64,000 nt of DNA from Clostridium thailandense (GTDB lineage: Bacteria; Bacillota; Clostridia; Clostridiales; Clostridiaceae), in the NCBI RefSeq assembly GCF_019207025.1, contig NZ_JAEEGC010000054.1, positions 1 through 64,000 of the forward strand, in the 5' to 3' direction. The position numbers and the translations under genes were made by a program. The notes below the pieces were generated by a model. The model worked only from the letters and a program-made list of their open reading frames with translations. It was not told the origin of the DNA and did not search any database. This document shows positions 8,470 to 17,885 of this stretch, one piece after another (the stretch's first letter is position 1; the number at the start of each line of letters is the position of its first letter).

Positions 8470-10065
8470 ATGAAGAAAGTAATTGACAAAGTTTTAGAAA
8501 AATACCCTGCTAAAGCTTTCAAGAATAGAAAAGAACATATAGTTGTAAAAACTGGAGAGAATGAAAAACCTATTATACAAGCAAATGTAAGAACAATACC
8601 GGGGATAATCACCAACAGAGGCTGCTGCTATGCTGGATGTAAAGGTGTTGTTATGGGACCTATTAAGGATATGCTTCATATAGTACATGGGCCTATCGGA
8701 TGTGCTTATTATGCTTGGGGCACCAGAAGAAATAAGGCAAAGTTAGAAGAAGGAGGGCAAAATTTTATTGAATATTGTTTTTCAACAGATATGCAGGAAA
8801 GCGATATAGTTTTTGGTGGAGTTAATAAATTGAAACAAGCCATAAAAGAAGCAGTTGAAATTTTTCACCCAAAGGCCATAGGAATTTATGCCACCTGTCC
8901 TGTAGGTCTTATAGGTGATGATATTAATGCAGTTGCACAAGAGGCAAGAAAGGAATATGGAATAGATGTACTTGCTTTTAGCTGTGAAGGCTACAAAGGA
9001 GTAAGTCAGTCTGCTGGACACCACATAGCCAACAATATTATTCTAGAGAATGTCATAGGTAAAGGAACAAAGGAGCATAAAAAATATTCCATAGGTATTT
9101 TAGGTGAATACAACATAGGTGGAGATGCTTGGGAAATTGAAAGAGTTTTAAATAAAATTGGATACAATGTAGTTGCAACTTTAAGTGGTGATGCTACCTA
9201 TGAAAGTATTGAAAATGCACACTCAGCAGATATAAACCTAGTACAATGTCACAGATCAATAAATTATATTGCTGAAATGATAGAAACAAAATATGGAACT
9301 CCATGGATAAAAGCAAATTTCATTGGTGTAACAGGAATGGTTGAAACCTTAAGGAATTTAGCAAAGTGCTTTGATGATCCATATTTATATGAAAAAACAG
9401 AGGAGGTTATAAAGGAAGAACTGGATGAAATTCAAGGTGAAATAGATTATTATAAGGAAAAATTAAAGGGAAAAACTGCATGTTTATTTGTTGGAGGCTC
9501 AAGAGCCCACCATTATCAAATACTGCTTAAGGATCTTGGAGTAAAAAGTATTCTTGCTGGCTATGAATTTGGTCATAGGGATGATTATGAAGGAAGAGAA
9601 GTAATTCCAACAATAAAAAAGGATGCAGACAGTAAAAACATTCCTGAAATTACGGTTACGATGGATAAAGACAAATACCGTATCATAATACCGGAAGATA
9701 AATATGAAATCTTAAAACAACAAGTACCATTAGGAGATTATACCGGAATGATAAAAGATATGGAGGAAGGCTCAATAGTAGTGGATGACTTAAACCACCA
9801 TGAAACTGAAATGTTTATAAAGCTATTGAATCCGGATATGTTCTTCTCAGGAATAAAGGATAAGTACGTAGTTCAAAAAATGGGAGTTTTATCAAAACAA
9901 CTTCACTCTTACGATTATACAGGACCCTATGCAGGCTTTAGGGGAGCATTAGTGTTTGCTAGAGAAGTAGCAGCTGGTGTTTATACCCCAGCTTGGAGGT
10001 ATGTAACTCCACCTTGGAAAAAAGAACCGATGCTAGAAGGAACACTTGTTGGAGGTGATAAATAA
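8470..10065 (+). CDS. nifD: Nitrogenase MoFe protein alpha subunit
   Basis: The alpha subunit of dinitrogenase, holding the FeMo-cofactor and half of each P-cluster (531 aa). P-cluster ligands are Cys52 (RGCCYAGCKG), Cys78 (HGPIGCAYYAW) and Cys143 (ATCPVGLIGDD). Cofactor ligands are Cys260 (VQCHRS) and His479 (LHSYDYTGPYAGFRG), and the catalytic region VSQSAGHHIANN is intact. Relative to Azotobacter numbering the offset changes from -15 at Cys260 to +37 at His479, which shows the roughly 50-residue insertion (about 375-430) known for the C. pasteurianum subunit. The stop codon overlaps the nifK start by one base. Confidence 0.98.
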   Translation: MKKVIDKVLEKYPAKAFKNRKEHIVVKTGENEKPIIQANVRTIPGIITNRGCCYAGCKGVVMGPIKDMLHIVHGPIGCAYYAWGTRRNKAKLEEGGQNFIEYCFSTDMQESDIVFGGVNKLKQAIKEAVEIFHPKAIGIYATCPVGLIGDDINAVAQEARKEYGIDVLAFSCEGYKGVSQSAGHHIANNIILENVIGKGTKEHKKYSIGILGEYNIGGDAWEIERVLNKIGYNVVATLSGDATYESIENAHSADINLVQCHRSINYIAEMIETKYGTPWIKANFIGVTGMVETLRNLAKCFDDPYLYEKTEEVIKEELDEIQGEIDYYKEKLKGKTACLFVGGSRAHHYQILLKDLGVKSILAGYEFGHRDDYEGREVIPTIKKDADSKNIPEITVTMDKDKYRIIIPEDKYEILKQQVPLGDYTGMIKDMEEGSIVVDDLNHHETEMFIKLLNPDMFFSGIKDKYVVQKMGVLSKQLHSYDYTGPYAGFRGALVFAREVAAGVYTPAWRYVTPPWKKEPMLEGTLVGGDK

Positions 10066-11426
10066 TGTTAGACATGACACCAAAAGAAATAATAGAAAGA
10101 AAAGCCTTAAAAATAAATCCTGCTAAAACCTGTCAGCCAATAGGAGCTATGTATGCAGCCTTAGGAATTCACAATTGTCTTCCACATAGTCATGGTTCAC
10201 AAGGATGCTGCTCCTATCATAGAATGCAGCTTACAAGACATTTTAAAGATCCAATAATGGCATCCACTAGTTCATTTACAGAAGGAGCCAGTGTATTTGG
10301 AGGAGGGTCTAATATAAAAACGGCTATAAAAAACATTTTTTCTGTATATAATCCGGATATTATAGCTATTCACACTACTTGCCTATCAGAGACCATAGGT
10401 GATGATTTGCCTACGTATATATCTGATGCAGAAATACCAGAAGGTAAATTGGTTATTCATGCTAATACCCCAAGTTATGTAGGGTCTCATGTAACAGGAT
10501 TTTCCAACATGGTTAAGGCTATGGTAGATTATCTTTCGAAAAATAGCGGAACTAAAAATGGTAAAATTAACATCTTACCTGGATTTGTTAATCCTTCAGA
10601 TATGAGAGAGATTAAAAGAATATTTGATGTTATGGGAGTACCTTATATAATGTTTCCAGATACCAGTGGAGTTGTAGATTCTCCAATGGGAGAAAAATAC
10701 GAAATGTATCCGAAAGGAGGAGCTAAGGTTTCAGATATTATTGATGCTGGAAACTCAGAGAAGACCATTGCTCTTGGAAGCTATACGTCTAAGGCTGCGG
10801 CAGTTGCTTTAGAGAAAAAGTGTAAAATACCTTTTCATATGTTAAAAACTCCAATAGGAATAGAAGCGGTAGATGAGCTGTTGATGGTCTTATCAAAGAT
10901 GACAGGAAGAGAAATACCTTATGAGCTAGAGGAAGAAAGAGGACAATTAGTTGATTTAATGCTGGACAGTTATCAATATTTTCATGGTAAAAAAGTAGCT
11001 ATTTATGGTGACCCTGATTTGGTAATAGCTTTAACTGAATTTGTGGTTAGTTTAGGAATGATACCTAAATATGTTATTACAGGAACTCCAGGAGAAGAAT
11101 TTGAGAAAGAGGTTGAAAAAATAATGGAGAAAGCAGAGATAGAAGGATATGCTAAAAGCGCTTCAGATCTATTTCAGCTTCACCAATGGATTAAAAACGA
11201 GTCTGTAGATTTATTAATAGGAAATACTCATGGAAAGTTTATTGCCAGAGCGGAAGATATACCTTTTGTAAGATTTGGTTTTCCTATTTTAGATAGATAT
11301 GCACATTATTATATGCCAACAGTGGGGTATAAGGGAGCTATTAGATTGATGGAAGCAATGTGCAGTGCAATACTCGATAGAATGGACAGAGAGTGCAGAG
11401 ATGAAGATTTTGAATTAGTAAGATAG
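10065..11426 (+). CDS. nifK: Nitrogenase MoFe protein beta subunit
   Basis: The beta subunit of dinitrogenase (453 aa), which shares the P-cluster with NifD. Ligands are Cys23 (KTCQPIGAMYA), Cys48 (GSQGCCSYHR) and Cys106 (TTCLSETIGDDL). They sit 47 positions earlier than in Azotobacter, showing the shortened N-terminus of clostridial NifK. The ATG overlaps the nifD stop in TAATG, so translation is coupled. It is followed by a 183-base AT-rich gap before nifE with no obvious terminator. Confidence 0.98.
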   Translation: MLDMTPKEIIERKALKINPAKTCQPIGAMYAALGIHNCLPHSHGSQGCCSYHRMQLTRHFKDPIMASTSSFTEGASVFGGGSNIKTAIKNIFSVYNPDIIAIHTTCLSETIGDDLPTYISDAEIPEGKLVIHANTPSYVGSHVTGFSNMVKAMVDYLSKNSGTKNGKINILPGFVNPSDMREIKRIFDVMGVPYIMFPDTSGVVDSPMGEKYEMYPKGGAKVSDIIDAGNSEKTIALGSYTSKAAAVALEKKCKIPFHMLKTPIGIEAVDELLMVLSKMTGREIPYELEEERGQLVDLMLDSYQYFHGKKVAIYGDPDLVIALTEFVVSLGMIPKYVITGTPGEEFEKEVEKIMEKAEIEGYAKSASDLFQLHQWIKNESVDLLIGNTHGKFIARAEDIPFVRFGFPILDRYAHYYMPTVGYKGAIRLMEAMCSAILDRMDRECRDEDFELVR

Positions 11427-11609
11427 TTAAATTTTGATATATAAAGCTTAATTTATAAAATTTATATTTTAAATTCTTATCCCCTTTTGGGTTTAGATAT
11501 TTATTTTATAGATTAAGTTTTATGTTATATCCAATGTTTGTTACTTTTAATATTTATAAAAACTATATTTAAACTTTAGAATTATTTAATTTTAGCAGGA
11601 GGTGAGTAT

Positions 11610-13001
11610 ATGGAAAGTTTACCTAAAGAGATTGTCAATGAGTGTCTTGAGACTGTAGAGAATATAGAAGAAAGAGTACAAGATTTGATAAAGGAAAGAG
11701 AGGCCTTTGTATGTTACAATTCTAAAAATAATAAGGGGACTTTAAGATGTGATGAAGAAAGTGTTTCGGGCTCTGTAAGTCAAAGAGCTTGCGTATATTG
11801 TGGGGCAAGGGTAGTTTTAAATCCTATTACTGATGCTTATCACATAGTACATGGACCTATTGGCTGTGCTAGTTATACTTGGGATATAAGGGGGAGTTTA
11901 AGCAGTGGTGAAGAAGTATATAGAAATAGTTTTTCTACTGATTTAAGAGAAACGGATGTTATATTTGGTGGAGAAAAAAAGCTAATTGCTGCAATAGATG
12001 AAATAGTAGAAAAATATAAGCCAAAAGTAATTTTTATATATTCAACTTGCATTGTTGGTGTTATTGGAGATGATACAGATGCAGTCTGCAAAATGGCAGA
12101 AAAAAAGCATAATATAAGGGTCATTCCAGTTAAATCTCCAGGTTTTGCAGGACATAAATCTATGGGATATAAAGCTGCTTGCAATGCAATCATTAATTTA
12201 ATGGGAGAGGAAAAAAGCAACCAAAAACTAAATGGAATTAATTATTTAGGTGATTTTAATTTAGCAGGAGAGGTTTGGATTATAAATAATTACTTAAAAC
12301 GTATAGGAGTTGATATAATTGCTAAAATCACCGGAGACAGCACATGCAGAGAAATAATGGAGGCACCTAAGGCAAAATTAAACATTGTACAGTGTGCAGG
12401 TTCCATGGCGTACTTAGCTAAAAGGATGGAAGAGCTTTATGGAATGCCTTTTCTAAAAATAAGCTTTTTTGGAGTAGAAGATACTAAAATATCTCTTATG
12501 CAAATTGCAGATGCTTTTGGAGATGAAACAATAAAAGAGAGAGCAAAGGAATTAATATATAAAGAAGAAGAAAAGGTGGAAAAAGAGCTTAATTATTATA
12601 GGGGAAGATTAAAGGGCAAGAAGGCAGCTATTTATGTGGGGGGAGGCTTTAAAGCTATTTCTTTAATAAAACAATTTAAAGATCTTGGTATAAAAACAGT
12701 TATGGTAGGGACACAAACTGGAAAAGCAGAGGATTATGACATTATAAGGAGTATAGCAGAAGAAGGAACAGTAGTATTAGATGATGCTAACCCAGCAGAA
12801 TTGGAAAAGTTTATGCTTGAAAAAGGCGCAGATATATTAGTTGGTGGAGTAAAGGAGAGACCTTTAGCTTATAAACTTGGAGTGGCCTTTTGTGATCACA
12901 ATCATGAAAGAAAGCATGCTCTATGTGGTTTTGAAGGAGCTGTAAATTTTGCAAAAGAAATAGACTTAACAGTAAATAGTCCTGTTTGGAAATATGTATA
13001 A
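11610..13001 (+). CDS. nifE: Nitrogenase FeMo-cofactor scaffold NifE
   Basis: A NifD paralogue (463 aa) that with NifN forms the scaffold where the NifB cofactor is converted to FeMo-cofactor. Cluster-binding motifs include RACVYCGARVVLNPI, HGPIGCASYTWDIRG and STCIVGVIGDD. VQCAGSMAYLAKRMEELYG replaces the VQCHRS region of NifD, and the cofactor His motif of NifD is replaced by FCDHNHERKHALCGFEG, as expected for NifE. AGGAGGTGA precedes the ATG. The gene ends 14 bases before the chosen GTG start of nifN-B. Confidence 0.96.
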   Translation: MESLPKEIVNECLETVENIEERVQDLIKEREAFVCYNSKNNKGTLRCDEESVSGSVSQRACVYCGARVVLNPITDAYHIVHGPIGCASYTWDIRGSLSSGEEVYRNSFSTDLRETDVIFGGEKKLIAAIDEIVEKYKPKVIFIYSTCIVGVIGDDTDAVCKMAEKKHNIRVIPVKSPGFAGHKSMGYKAACNAIINLMGEEKSNQKLNGINYLGDFNLAGEVWIINNYLKRIGVDIIAKITGDSTCREIMEAPKAKLNIVQCAGSMAYLAKRMEELYGMPFLKISFFGVEDTKISLMQIADAFGDETIKERAKELIYKEEEKVEKELNYYRGRLKGKKAAIYVGGGFKAISLIKQFKDLGIKTVMVGTQTGKAEDYDIIRSIAEEGTVVLDDANPAELEKFMLEKGADILVGGVKERPLAYKLGVAFCDHNHERKHALCGFEGAVNFAKEIDLTVNSPVWKYV

Positions 13002-13015
13002 AAGGGGTGATTAAG

Positions 13016-15646
13016 GTGAAAAGTAGAAATTTTGTCAATTTAAATGTAAATCCCTGTAAAATGTGCATGCCTATGGGTGCTGTGCTGGCCTTTAAAGGTA
13101 TTGAAAATAATATGGTTATATTGCATGGATCTCAGGGTTGCAGCACGTATATCAGAAGGCACATGGCAACTCATTATAATGAACCTATAGATATTGCTTC
13201 CTCCTCTTTGACGGAAAATGGGACAATATATGGTGGAACTAATAATTTAAAAGCAGGATTAAGAAACATGATAAAGCTTTATAATCCATCAAGTATTGGG
13301 GTTATAACTACCTGCTTAGCTGAAACTATTGGAGAAGATATAAATAGAATTGTTAAGGAATTTTTAGAAGAAGAAAAAGTCCATGAGAAGCTTAAAATAA
13401 TCACAGTGCAAACTCAGGGCTACGGTGGAAGCCATTCAGAAGGATATTATAGAACTTTAAGAAAAATAGTAGAGCAAGTGGCTGAGAAAAGGGAAGAAAA
13501 TAATAAAATTAATATAGTAAGTGCAAATTTAAATCCGGGAGATGTTAGAAATATAAAAAGAATTTTAGACAGCTTTGGAGCCTCTTATATAATGCTTCCA
13601 GATGTATCAGAAACTTTAGATTCTCCGCATAACAACAATTATAAGAGAATACCAGAGGGTGGCACTAAAATTGAGGAAATAAAGGAAATGGGCGGGGCCG
13701 AGGCTACTATTGAGATGGGAATGACAATAGATAAAAGCCTGTCTCCAGGACAATATTTAGAAGATACTTTTGGAGTACCACTTTATAAAGCTCCAATTCC
13801 AATAGGACTTGAAAGTACAGATGAGTTTATTTTTCTAATATCTAGAATACTAGGAAGAAAAATACCAGAGGACTTAAAGACTGAACGAGGAAGATATCTA
13901 GATGCTATGATAGATAACCACAAATATACTGGCGAAGCAAGAGCAGTAATATATGGAGAGCCAGAATTAGTATTTGCTGAAGTAAATTTATGTCTTGAAA
14001 ATGGAATTTTGCCTAAGGTTGTGGCTACAGGAGCTAAGAATGAAATTATAAAGACTTTACTAAAGGATAAGCTAAGTAATTTAAAAGAAGAAGCTATTGT
14101 TTTAGATGATACGGATTTTGATACAATAGAGTATCATGTTAAAAAAGAGAAGGTTAATATAATGATAGGTAATTCAGATGGACGAAGAATAGCTGGTAGA
14201 TTGGGTCTTAAAATTCTAAGAACAGGTTTTCCTGTACATGATATGGTAGGAGCTCAAAGAAAGTTCTTTACTGGATATAATGGTTCCGCATTCTTCATTG
14301 ATAATGTAGCTAATATCATATTAGAACATGCAGAAGAAACCTTTAGAAAAGACGCTTTTAATAAATATTATAAAGAGGAAAATAAAATGAATACTAAAGA
14401 AAAAGGAAATAATATGGAAAAAACTTTTACTCATCCTTGTTACAATAAAGGTGCCCACGAATTTGCCAGAATGCATATACCAGTAGCTCCTAAATGTAAT
14501 ATAAGCTGTAATTACTGCAGCCGAAAATTTGATTGTCCAAATGAAAGCAGGCCAGGAGTAACTAGTGAAGTTCTTACGCCAGAGCAAGCTTTATATAAGT
14601 TTAGAGAGGTTAAAAAGAAAATTCCTAATCTTAAAGTATTAGGTATAGCAGGTCCAGGAGATGCCCTTGCTAATTTTGAGGAAACAAAACGATCTATAGA
14701 ACTTATAAAAGAAGAAGACCCAGATATAACCTTTTGCTTATCCACAAATGGACTAATGCTTCCTTTTTACGCAAATGAATTAATATCTCTTGGGGTTTCA
14801 CATATTACTGTAACTATTAATGCTGTTGATAAAAAAATAGGAGCTCAAATTTATAAAGAGATAAACTATTTAGGTACCAAATATACTGGAGAAGCAGCAG
14901 CAGAAATACTTATGAATAATCAACTTACAGGATTAAGATACTTAACTGCAAATGGTGTAGTATGTAAAGTTAATACAGTAATGATAAAAGGAGTAAATGA
15001 TAAGCATATTGTAGAAGTTATTAAAAAGGTTAAAAACTTTGGAATTTATATAACTAATATAATGCAGTTAATACCAGTTAAAGGAAGTGTGTTTGAGGAC
15101 AAACCATTAGTTAGTACTGTTGAATTAAATGAAATGAGAAAAGAATGCGAAAAATATGTAAAACAAATGTATCATTGCAAACAATGTAGAGCAGATGCTA
15201 TAGGTACTTTATCTTTGGACAGATCTATTGATTTTAGAAATTTCAATGGTTGTAATGGTGGATGTGGAAGTGAGAAGAAGGTTATAGAATTAAAAGAGAA
15301 CACAAATAATTATAAATTTGCAGTGGCTACTAAAACTGGTATAAATGTAGATCAGCATTTTGGTCATGCAGAGGAATTTCATATCTATTCATATTCCGCA
15401 GGGAATATAACTTTTTTAGAGAAAAGACAAGTTGATAAATATTGCACTGGAATTGAGGAGTGTGATGAACATGAAGATAAAATTGATAAGATTATAAGAA
15501 TTATAGGAGATTGTAATGCAGTGCTTGCAATTAGAGCAGGAGAACAGCCAGTAAAAAGACTTGAAGAAAAGGGAATAAAGTTCATTCAAATATACGAAGG
15601 CATAAATAAAGGGATTATAAAGGCAGTAAAACAACTGTTAGCATAG
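13016..15646 (+). CDS. nifN-B: NifN-NifB fusion, FeMo-cofactor assembly
   Basis: A single 876-residue protein. Residues 1-455 are NifN, the NifK-like half of the scaffold (NPCKMCMPMGAVLAFKG, LHGSQGCSTYIRRHM, TTCLAETIGEDI). A polar linker (about 455-475) joins the NifB radical-SAM domain, with the cluster motif CNISCNYC (Cys494, 498, 501), GIAGPGDALANFEET and an iron-cluster tail (HCKQCRADAIG). Residues from about 765 form a NifX/NafY-like cofactor-binding domain (KFAVATKTGINVDQHFGHAEEF). Such fusions are known in C. pasteurianum. The GTG at 13016 is chosen for its spacing from AAGGGGTG; an upstream ATG lies inside nifE. The fusion may channel NifB cofactor to NifEN. Confidence 0.95.
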   Translation: MKSRNFVNLNVNPCKMCMPMGAVLAFKGIENNMVILHGSQGCSTYIRRHMATHYNEPIDIASSSLTENGTIYGGTNNLKAGLRNMIKLYNPSSIGVITTCLAETIGEDINRIVKEFLEEEKVHEKLKIITVQTQGYGGSHSEGYYRTLRKIVEQVAEKREENNKINIVSANLNPGDVRNIKRILDSFGASYIMLPDVSETLDSPHNNNYKRIPEGGTKIEEIKEMGGAEATIEMGMTIDKSLSPGQYLEDTFGVPLYKAPIPIGLESTDEFIFLISRILGRKIPEDLKTERGRYLDAMIDNHKYTGEARAVIYGEPELVFAEVNLCLENGILPKVVATGAKNEIIKTLLKDKLSNLKEEAIVLDDTDFDTIEYHVKKEKVNIMIGNSDGRRIAGRLGLKILRTGFPVHDMVGAQRKFFTGYNGSAFFIDNVANIILEHAEETFRKDAFNKYYKEENKMNTKEKGNNMEKTFTHPCYNKGAHEFARMHIPVAPKCNISCNYCSRKFDCPNESRPGVTSEVLTPEQALYKFREVKKKIPNLKVLGIAGPGDALANFEETKRSIELIKEEDPDITFCLSTNGLMLPFYANELISLGVSHITVTINAVDKKIGAQIYKEINYLGTKYTGEAAAEILMNNQLTGLRYLTANGVVCKVNTVMIKGVNDKHIVEVIKKVKNFGIYITNIMQLIPVKGSVFEDKPLVSTVELNEMRKECEKYVKQMYHCKQCRADAIGTLSLDRSIDFRNFNGCNGGCGSEKKVIELKENTNNYKFAVATKTGINVDQHFGHAEEFHIYSYSAGNITFLEKRQVDKYCTGIEECDEHEDKIDKIIRIIGDCNAVLAIRAGEQPVKRLEEKGIKFIQIYEGINKGIIKAVKQLLA

Positions 15647-15731
15647 ATTATAAATGAGATTTAAAAGTGCTTTAACTAGTTAAAAAACTTTCAAAGTTTT
15701 ATTAGCAGGAATAATAAAAGGAGGGTTGAGG

Positions 15732-16742
15732 GTGAGTTTAAAACTTAATGGCTGTAAAAAGCTAATTTTAGATAGAAGTCTTATGGAAATCTTTAAAAAT
15801 CAAGTAAGAATAGATAATACATTAATTATAAACTTTTTAAAAATAATGAAGGACATTGGGGTAGATTATTTCCAAATTGACAGAACTACTCTGGATAAAG
15901 TGAAAATTTATCCAGGGTTTTTTAACAATTATATATATGAAGTAAAAGATAAAAAAGACTTGAGCGTAATGGATAAATTTAAAATTATAAGTATGGATTT
16001 TGAAAAATTCTGGAGTATTCCGGTGCCTAAGTATATAAAAGCAATACTCCAGTTAAAAATAGAAGATTTATTAGAAGAAAACATGAGTAAAATAAAATGG
16101 GTTTTAATGAATCATAAGATAGAAGCAATAATGATAACTAATATAAGTAAATGTAATTATGATTCCTGGAGTAATTATATACTAAAATTAAAAGAAGCTT
16201 TTAATGTAAAGATTGGATTTTGTGCAAATAATAAGTTATACATGGGTACAGCAGTATCCATAGAAGGTCTTATGGATGGAGCTGATATAATAACTACAGT
16301 TTTTAATGGGACAGAATATGGATTTGCAGCTTTGGAAGAAACCTTAATGGCACTTAAAACAATATGTCATTGTGAAGTTAAAGGAAACTTAGAATTGTTA
16401 TCACAGCTATCCTCTTTTTATAAGAAAATAACTTACAAAGAAATATGCTGCATTAAATCTGTTTTAGGAGAAGATATTTTTAAATATGAATCAGGTATTC
16501 ATGTGGATGGAATAGAAAAAGATCCACATACCTATGAACCTTTTGATCCAAAAGAAGTTGGAAAGAAAAGAGAAATGCTGCTTGGAAAACATTCAGGAAG
16601 CAAGTCCATCATAGTTAAACTTAAAGAATTAAAAATTAATTATAATAATGTTAATATAAATGAACTTTTAGAAAGAGTTAGGGATAAGAGTATTCTTTTA
16701 GGAAGAAATGTTTTAGATGAGGAGCTTTTGAATATGCTGTAG
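15732..16742 (+). CDS. nifV-omega: Homocitrate synthase, omega subunit
   Basis: One half of a split homocitrate synthase (about 336 aa), which makes the homocitrate of FeMo-cofactor from acetyl-CoA and 2-oxoglutarate. The C-terminal part has the conserved block SGIHVDGIEKDPHTYEPFDP and GKKREMLLGKHSG. The N-terminal half is a diverged barrel that lacks the DGEQ catalytic motif, supplied by nifV-alpha downstream. The GTG at 15732 lies seven bases after AAAGGAGG; an upstream TTG is too close to it. The split, with omega first, matches that described in C. pasteurianum. Here an extra gene lies between the halves. Confidence 0.9.
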   Translation: MSLKLNGCKKLILDRSLMEIFKNQVRIDNTLIINFLKIMKDIGVDYFQIDRTTLDKVKIYPGFFNNYIYEVKDKKDLSVMDKFKIISMDFEKFWSIPVPKYIKAILQLKIEDLLEENMSKIKWVLMNHKIEAIMITNISKCNYDSWSNYILKLKEAFNVKIGFCANNKLYMGTAVSIEGLMDGADIITTVFNGTEYGFAALEETLMALKTICHCEVKGNLELLSQLSSFYKKITYKEICCIKSVLGEDIFKYESGIHVDGIEKDPHTYEPFDPKEVGKKREMLLGKHSGSKSIIVKLKELKINYNNVNINELLERVRDKSILLGRNVLDEELLNML

Positions 16743-16751
16743 AGAGGGTGA

Positions 16752-16840
16752 TCGGCCGACACTTAACTTATACTCCGGAATATATAATTCTATTCATATA
16801 GTAATCTAGTCTATATGAAGGAGTATAATGATGACAGTCT
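16752..16840 (+). repeat. Interspersed palindromic repeat, copy B
   Basis: GGCCGACACTTAACTTA (16754-16770) is identical to copy C, followed by the related CCGGAATATATAATTC. The right arm is decayed, with GAGTATAA kept but GTTAAGTGTC changed. TTATACTCC and GGAGTATAA can still pair. It lies just after the nifV-omega stop. Confidence 0.7.
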
Positions 16841-16920
16841 TTAATATGTTTAATGCTTTTAAATACAAGAAGATAGTTATTATAGAAAGTAGGGGATACC
16901 ATGAAGAATATAAATACTAA
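16828..16920 (+). CDS. 30-residue ORF overlapping the next gene
   Basis: ATG with AAGGAG five bases upstream opens MMTVFNMFNAFKYKKIVIIE, then SRGYHEEYKY and stop. It overlaps the start of the next gene by 20 bases. The ribosome site lies in the degenerate arm of repeat copy B, so chance is likely; translational coupling to the downstream gene is possible. Confidence 0.25.
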   Translation: MMTVFNMFNAFKYKKIVIIESRGYHEEYKY

Positions 16921-17845
16921 GTATGGAATACTAGAAGGAATAACTTCAGTGAGCTATTACGATAACAATCTAATAAAGGAATGTACCTTAAATAAGATAA
17001 ACAATATTAAAACTCCTTATGGAATCTTTGTACCACAGTGGGATGACAGTGGAGAAAGGCGAAAGCTTACTTATTCTATTTCCTTTCATAAGAATGGCAA
17101 TTTGAAAAGTATTTCTCTGCAAAATATGAGCTATCTTAATACACCTATAGGAATTTTACCAGCAGAGCTTATTACTTTTTATGAGGATGAAAGTATAAAT
17201 AGAGTATTTAATTTAAATGGGAAAATATCTGCTTACTGGACAGAAGAGGATGAGTGTAAATTAGCAGATGACATAGAATTTAATCTTCCAATAGGAAGGT
17301 TTAGAAAAAAAACTATAGGAATACATTTTTATAAAAGTGGTGAAGTAAAGAGTATTACATTCTGGCCAAGAGACAAAATTACTATAAAATCTCCCATTGG
17401 CAATGTAGTAACCCGTATAGGCTTATCTTTTTATAAAAATGGAAATTTAAAATCTTTTGAACCTAGTGAGTATATATGCGTAAAAACTAAAATAGGTAAT
17501 ATAACTGCTTATGATAACAATCCTCTTGGAGTTAATGGAGATTCAAATTCAGTAAGGTTTTCTATAGATGGTGAAATTAAAAGTTTAACTACTTCTACAG
17601 ATAAAATAGAGGTGATTTTAGAAAATGGAGCTAAAAAGGTTCATCAGCCACAGTTAAAGCCAAGCTTGTTAAGTGAAGGGAGTATGGAAATTGTTCCTCT
17701 CTGTATAGAATTTTATGAGAATAAGGTTTGCTTTGATAAAATCTATGAATATTTTGTAAGTGACTGCACCTTCAAAATTGAAAAAAAGATTTTAAAAATT
17801 GATTCTTCTTGCTCTAATTGTGCTGGGTGTTCTGGGTGTAGTTGA
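16901..17845 (+). CDS. Unknown repeat protein with CxxCxxCxxC tail, inside nif cluster
   Basis: A 314-residue protein without signal peptide or membrane segment that I cannot assign to a named family. It has about five copies of a two-part unit: a TPxGI-type strand (KTPYGIF, NTPIGIL, KSPIGNV, KTKIGNI), then a strand pair like FYKNGNLKS (SFHKNGNLKSI, HFYKSGEVKSI, SFYKNGNLKSF, RFSIDGEIKSL). This resembles MORN or similar beta-meander repeats. The C-terminus is SSCSNCAGCSGCS with Cys304, 307, 310 and 313 in perfect CX2CX2CX2C spacing, suited to binding an iron-sulfur cluster or metal. GGGGATACC precedes the ATG. It lies between the two halves of nifV on the same strand. A role in nitrogenase metal handling is plausible but unproven. 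Confidence 0.8.
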   Translation: MKNINTKYGILEGITSVSYYDNNLIKECTLNKINNIKTPYGIFVPQWDDSGERRKLTYSISFHKNGNLKSISLQNMSYLNTPIGILPAELITFYEDESINRVFNLNGKISAYWTEEDECKLADDIEFNLPIGRFRKKTIGIHFYKSGEVKSITFWPRDKITIKSPIGNVVTRIGLSFYKNGNLKSFEPSEYICVKTKIGNITAYDNNPLGVNGDSNSVRFSIDGEIKSLTTSTDKIEVILENGAKKVHQPQLKPSLLSEGSMEIVPLCIEFYENKVCFDKIYEYFVSDCTFKIEKKILKIDSSCSNCAGCSGCS

Positions 17846-17885
17846 AGTAATTTAATGAATGCTTGAAATATGTGGAGGTGAAAGC

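Noticed and set aside
10065-10130. NifK truncated at its N-terminus
   Set aside because: The 47-residue shortening relative to Azotobacter is the normal clostridial form; all three P-cluster cysteines are present.
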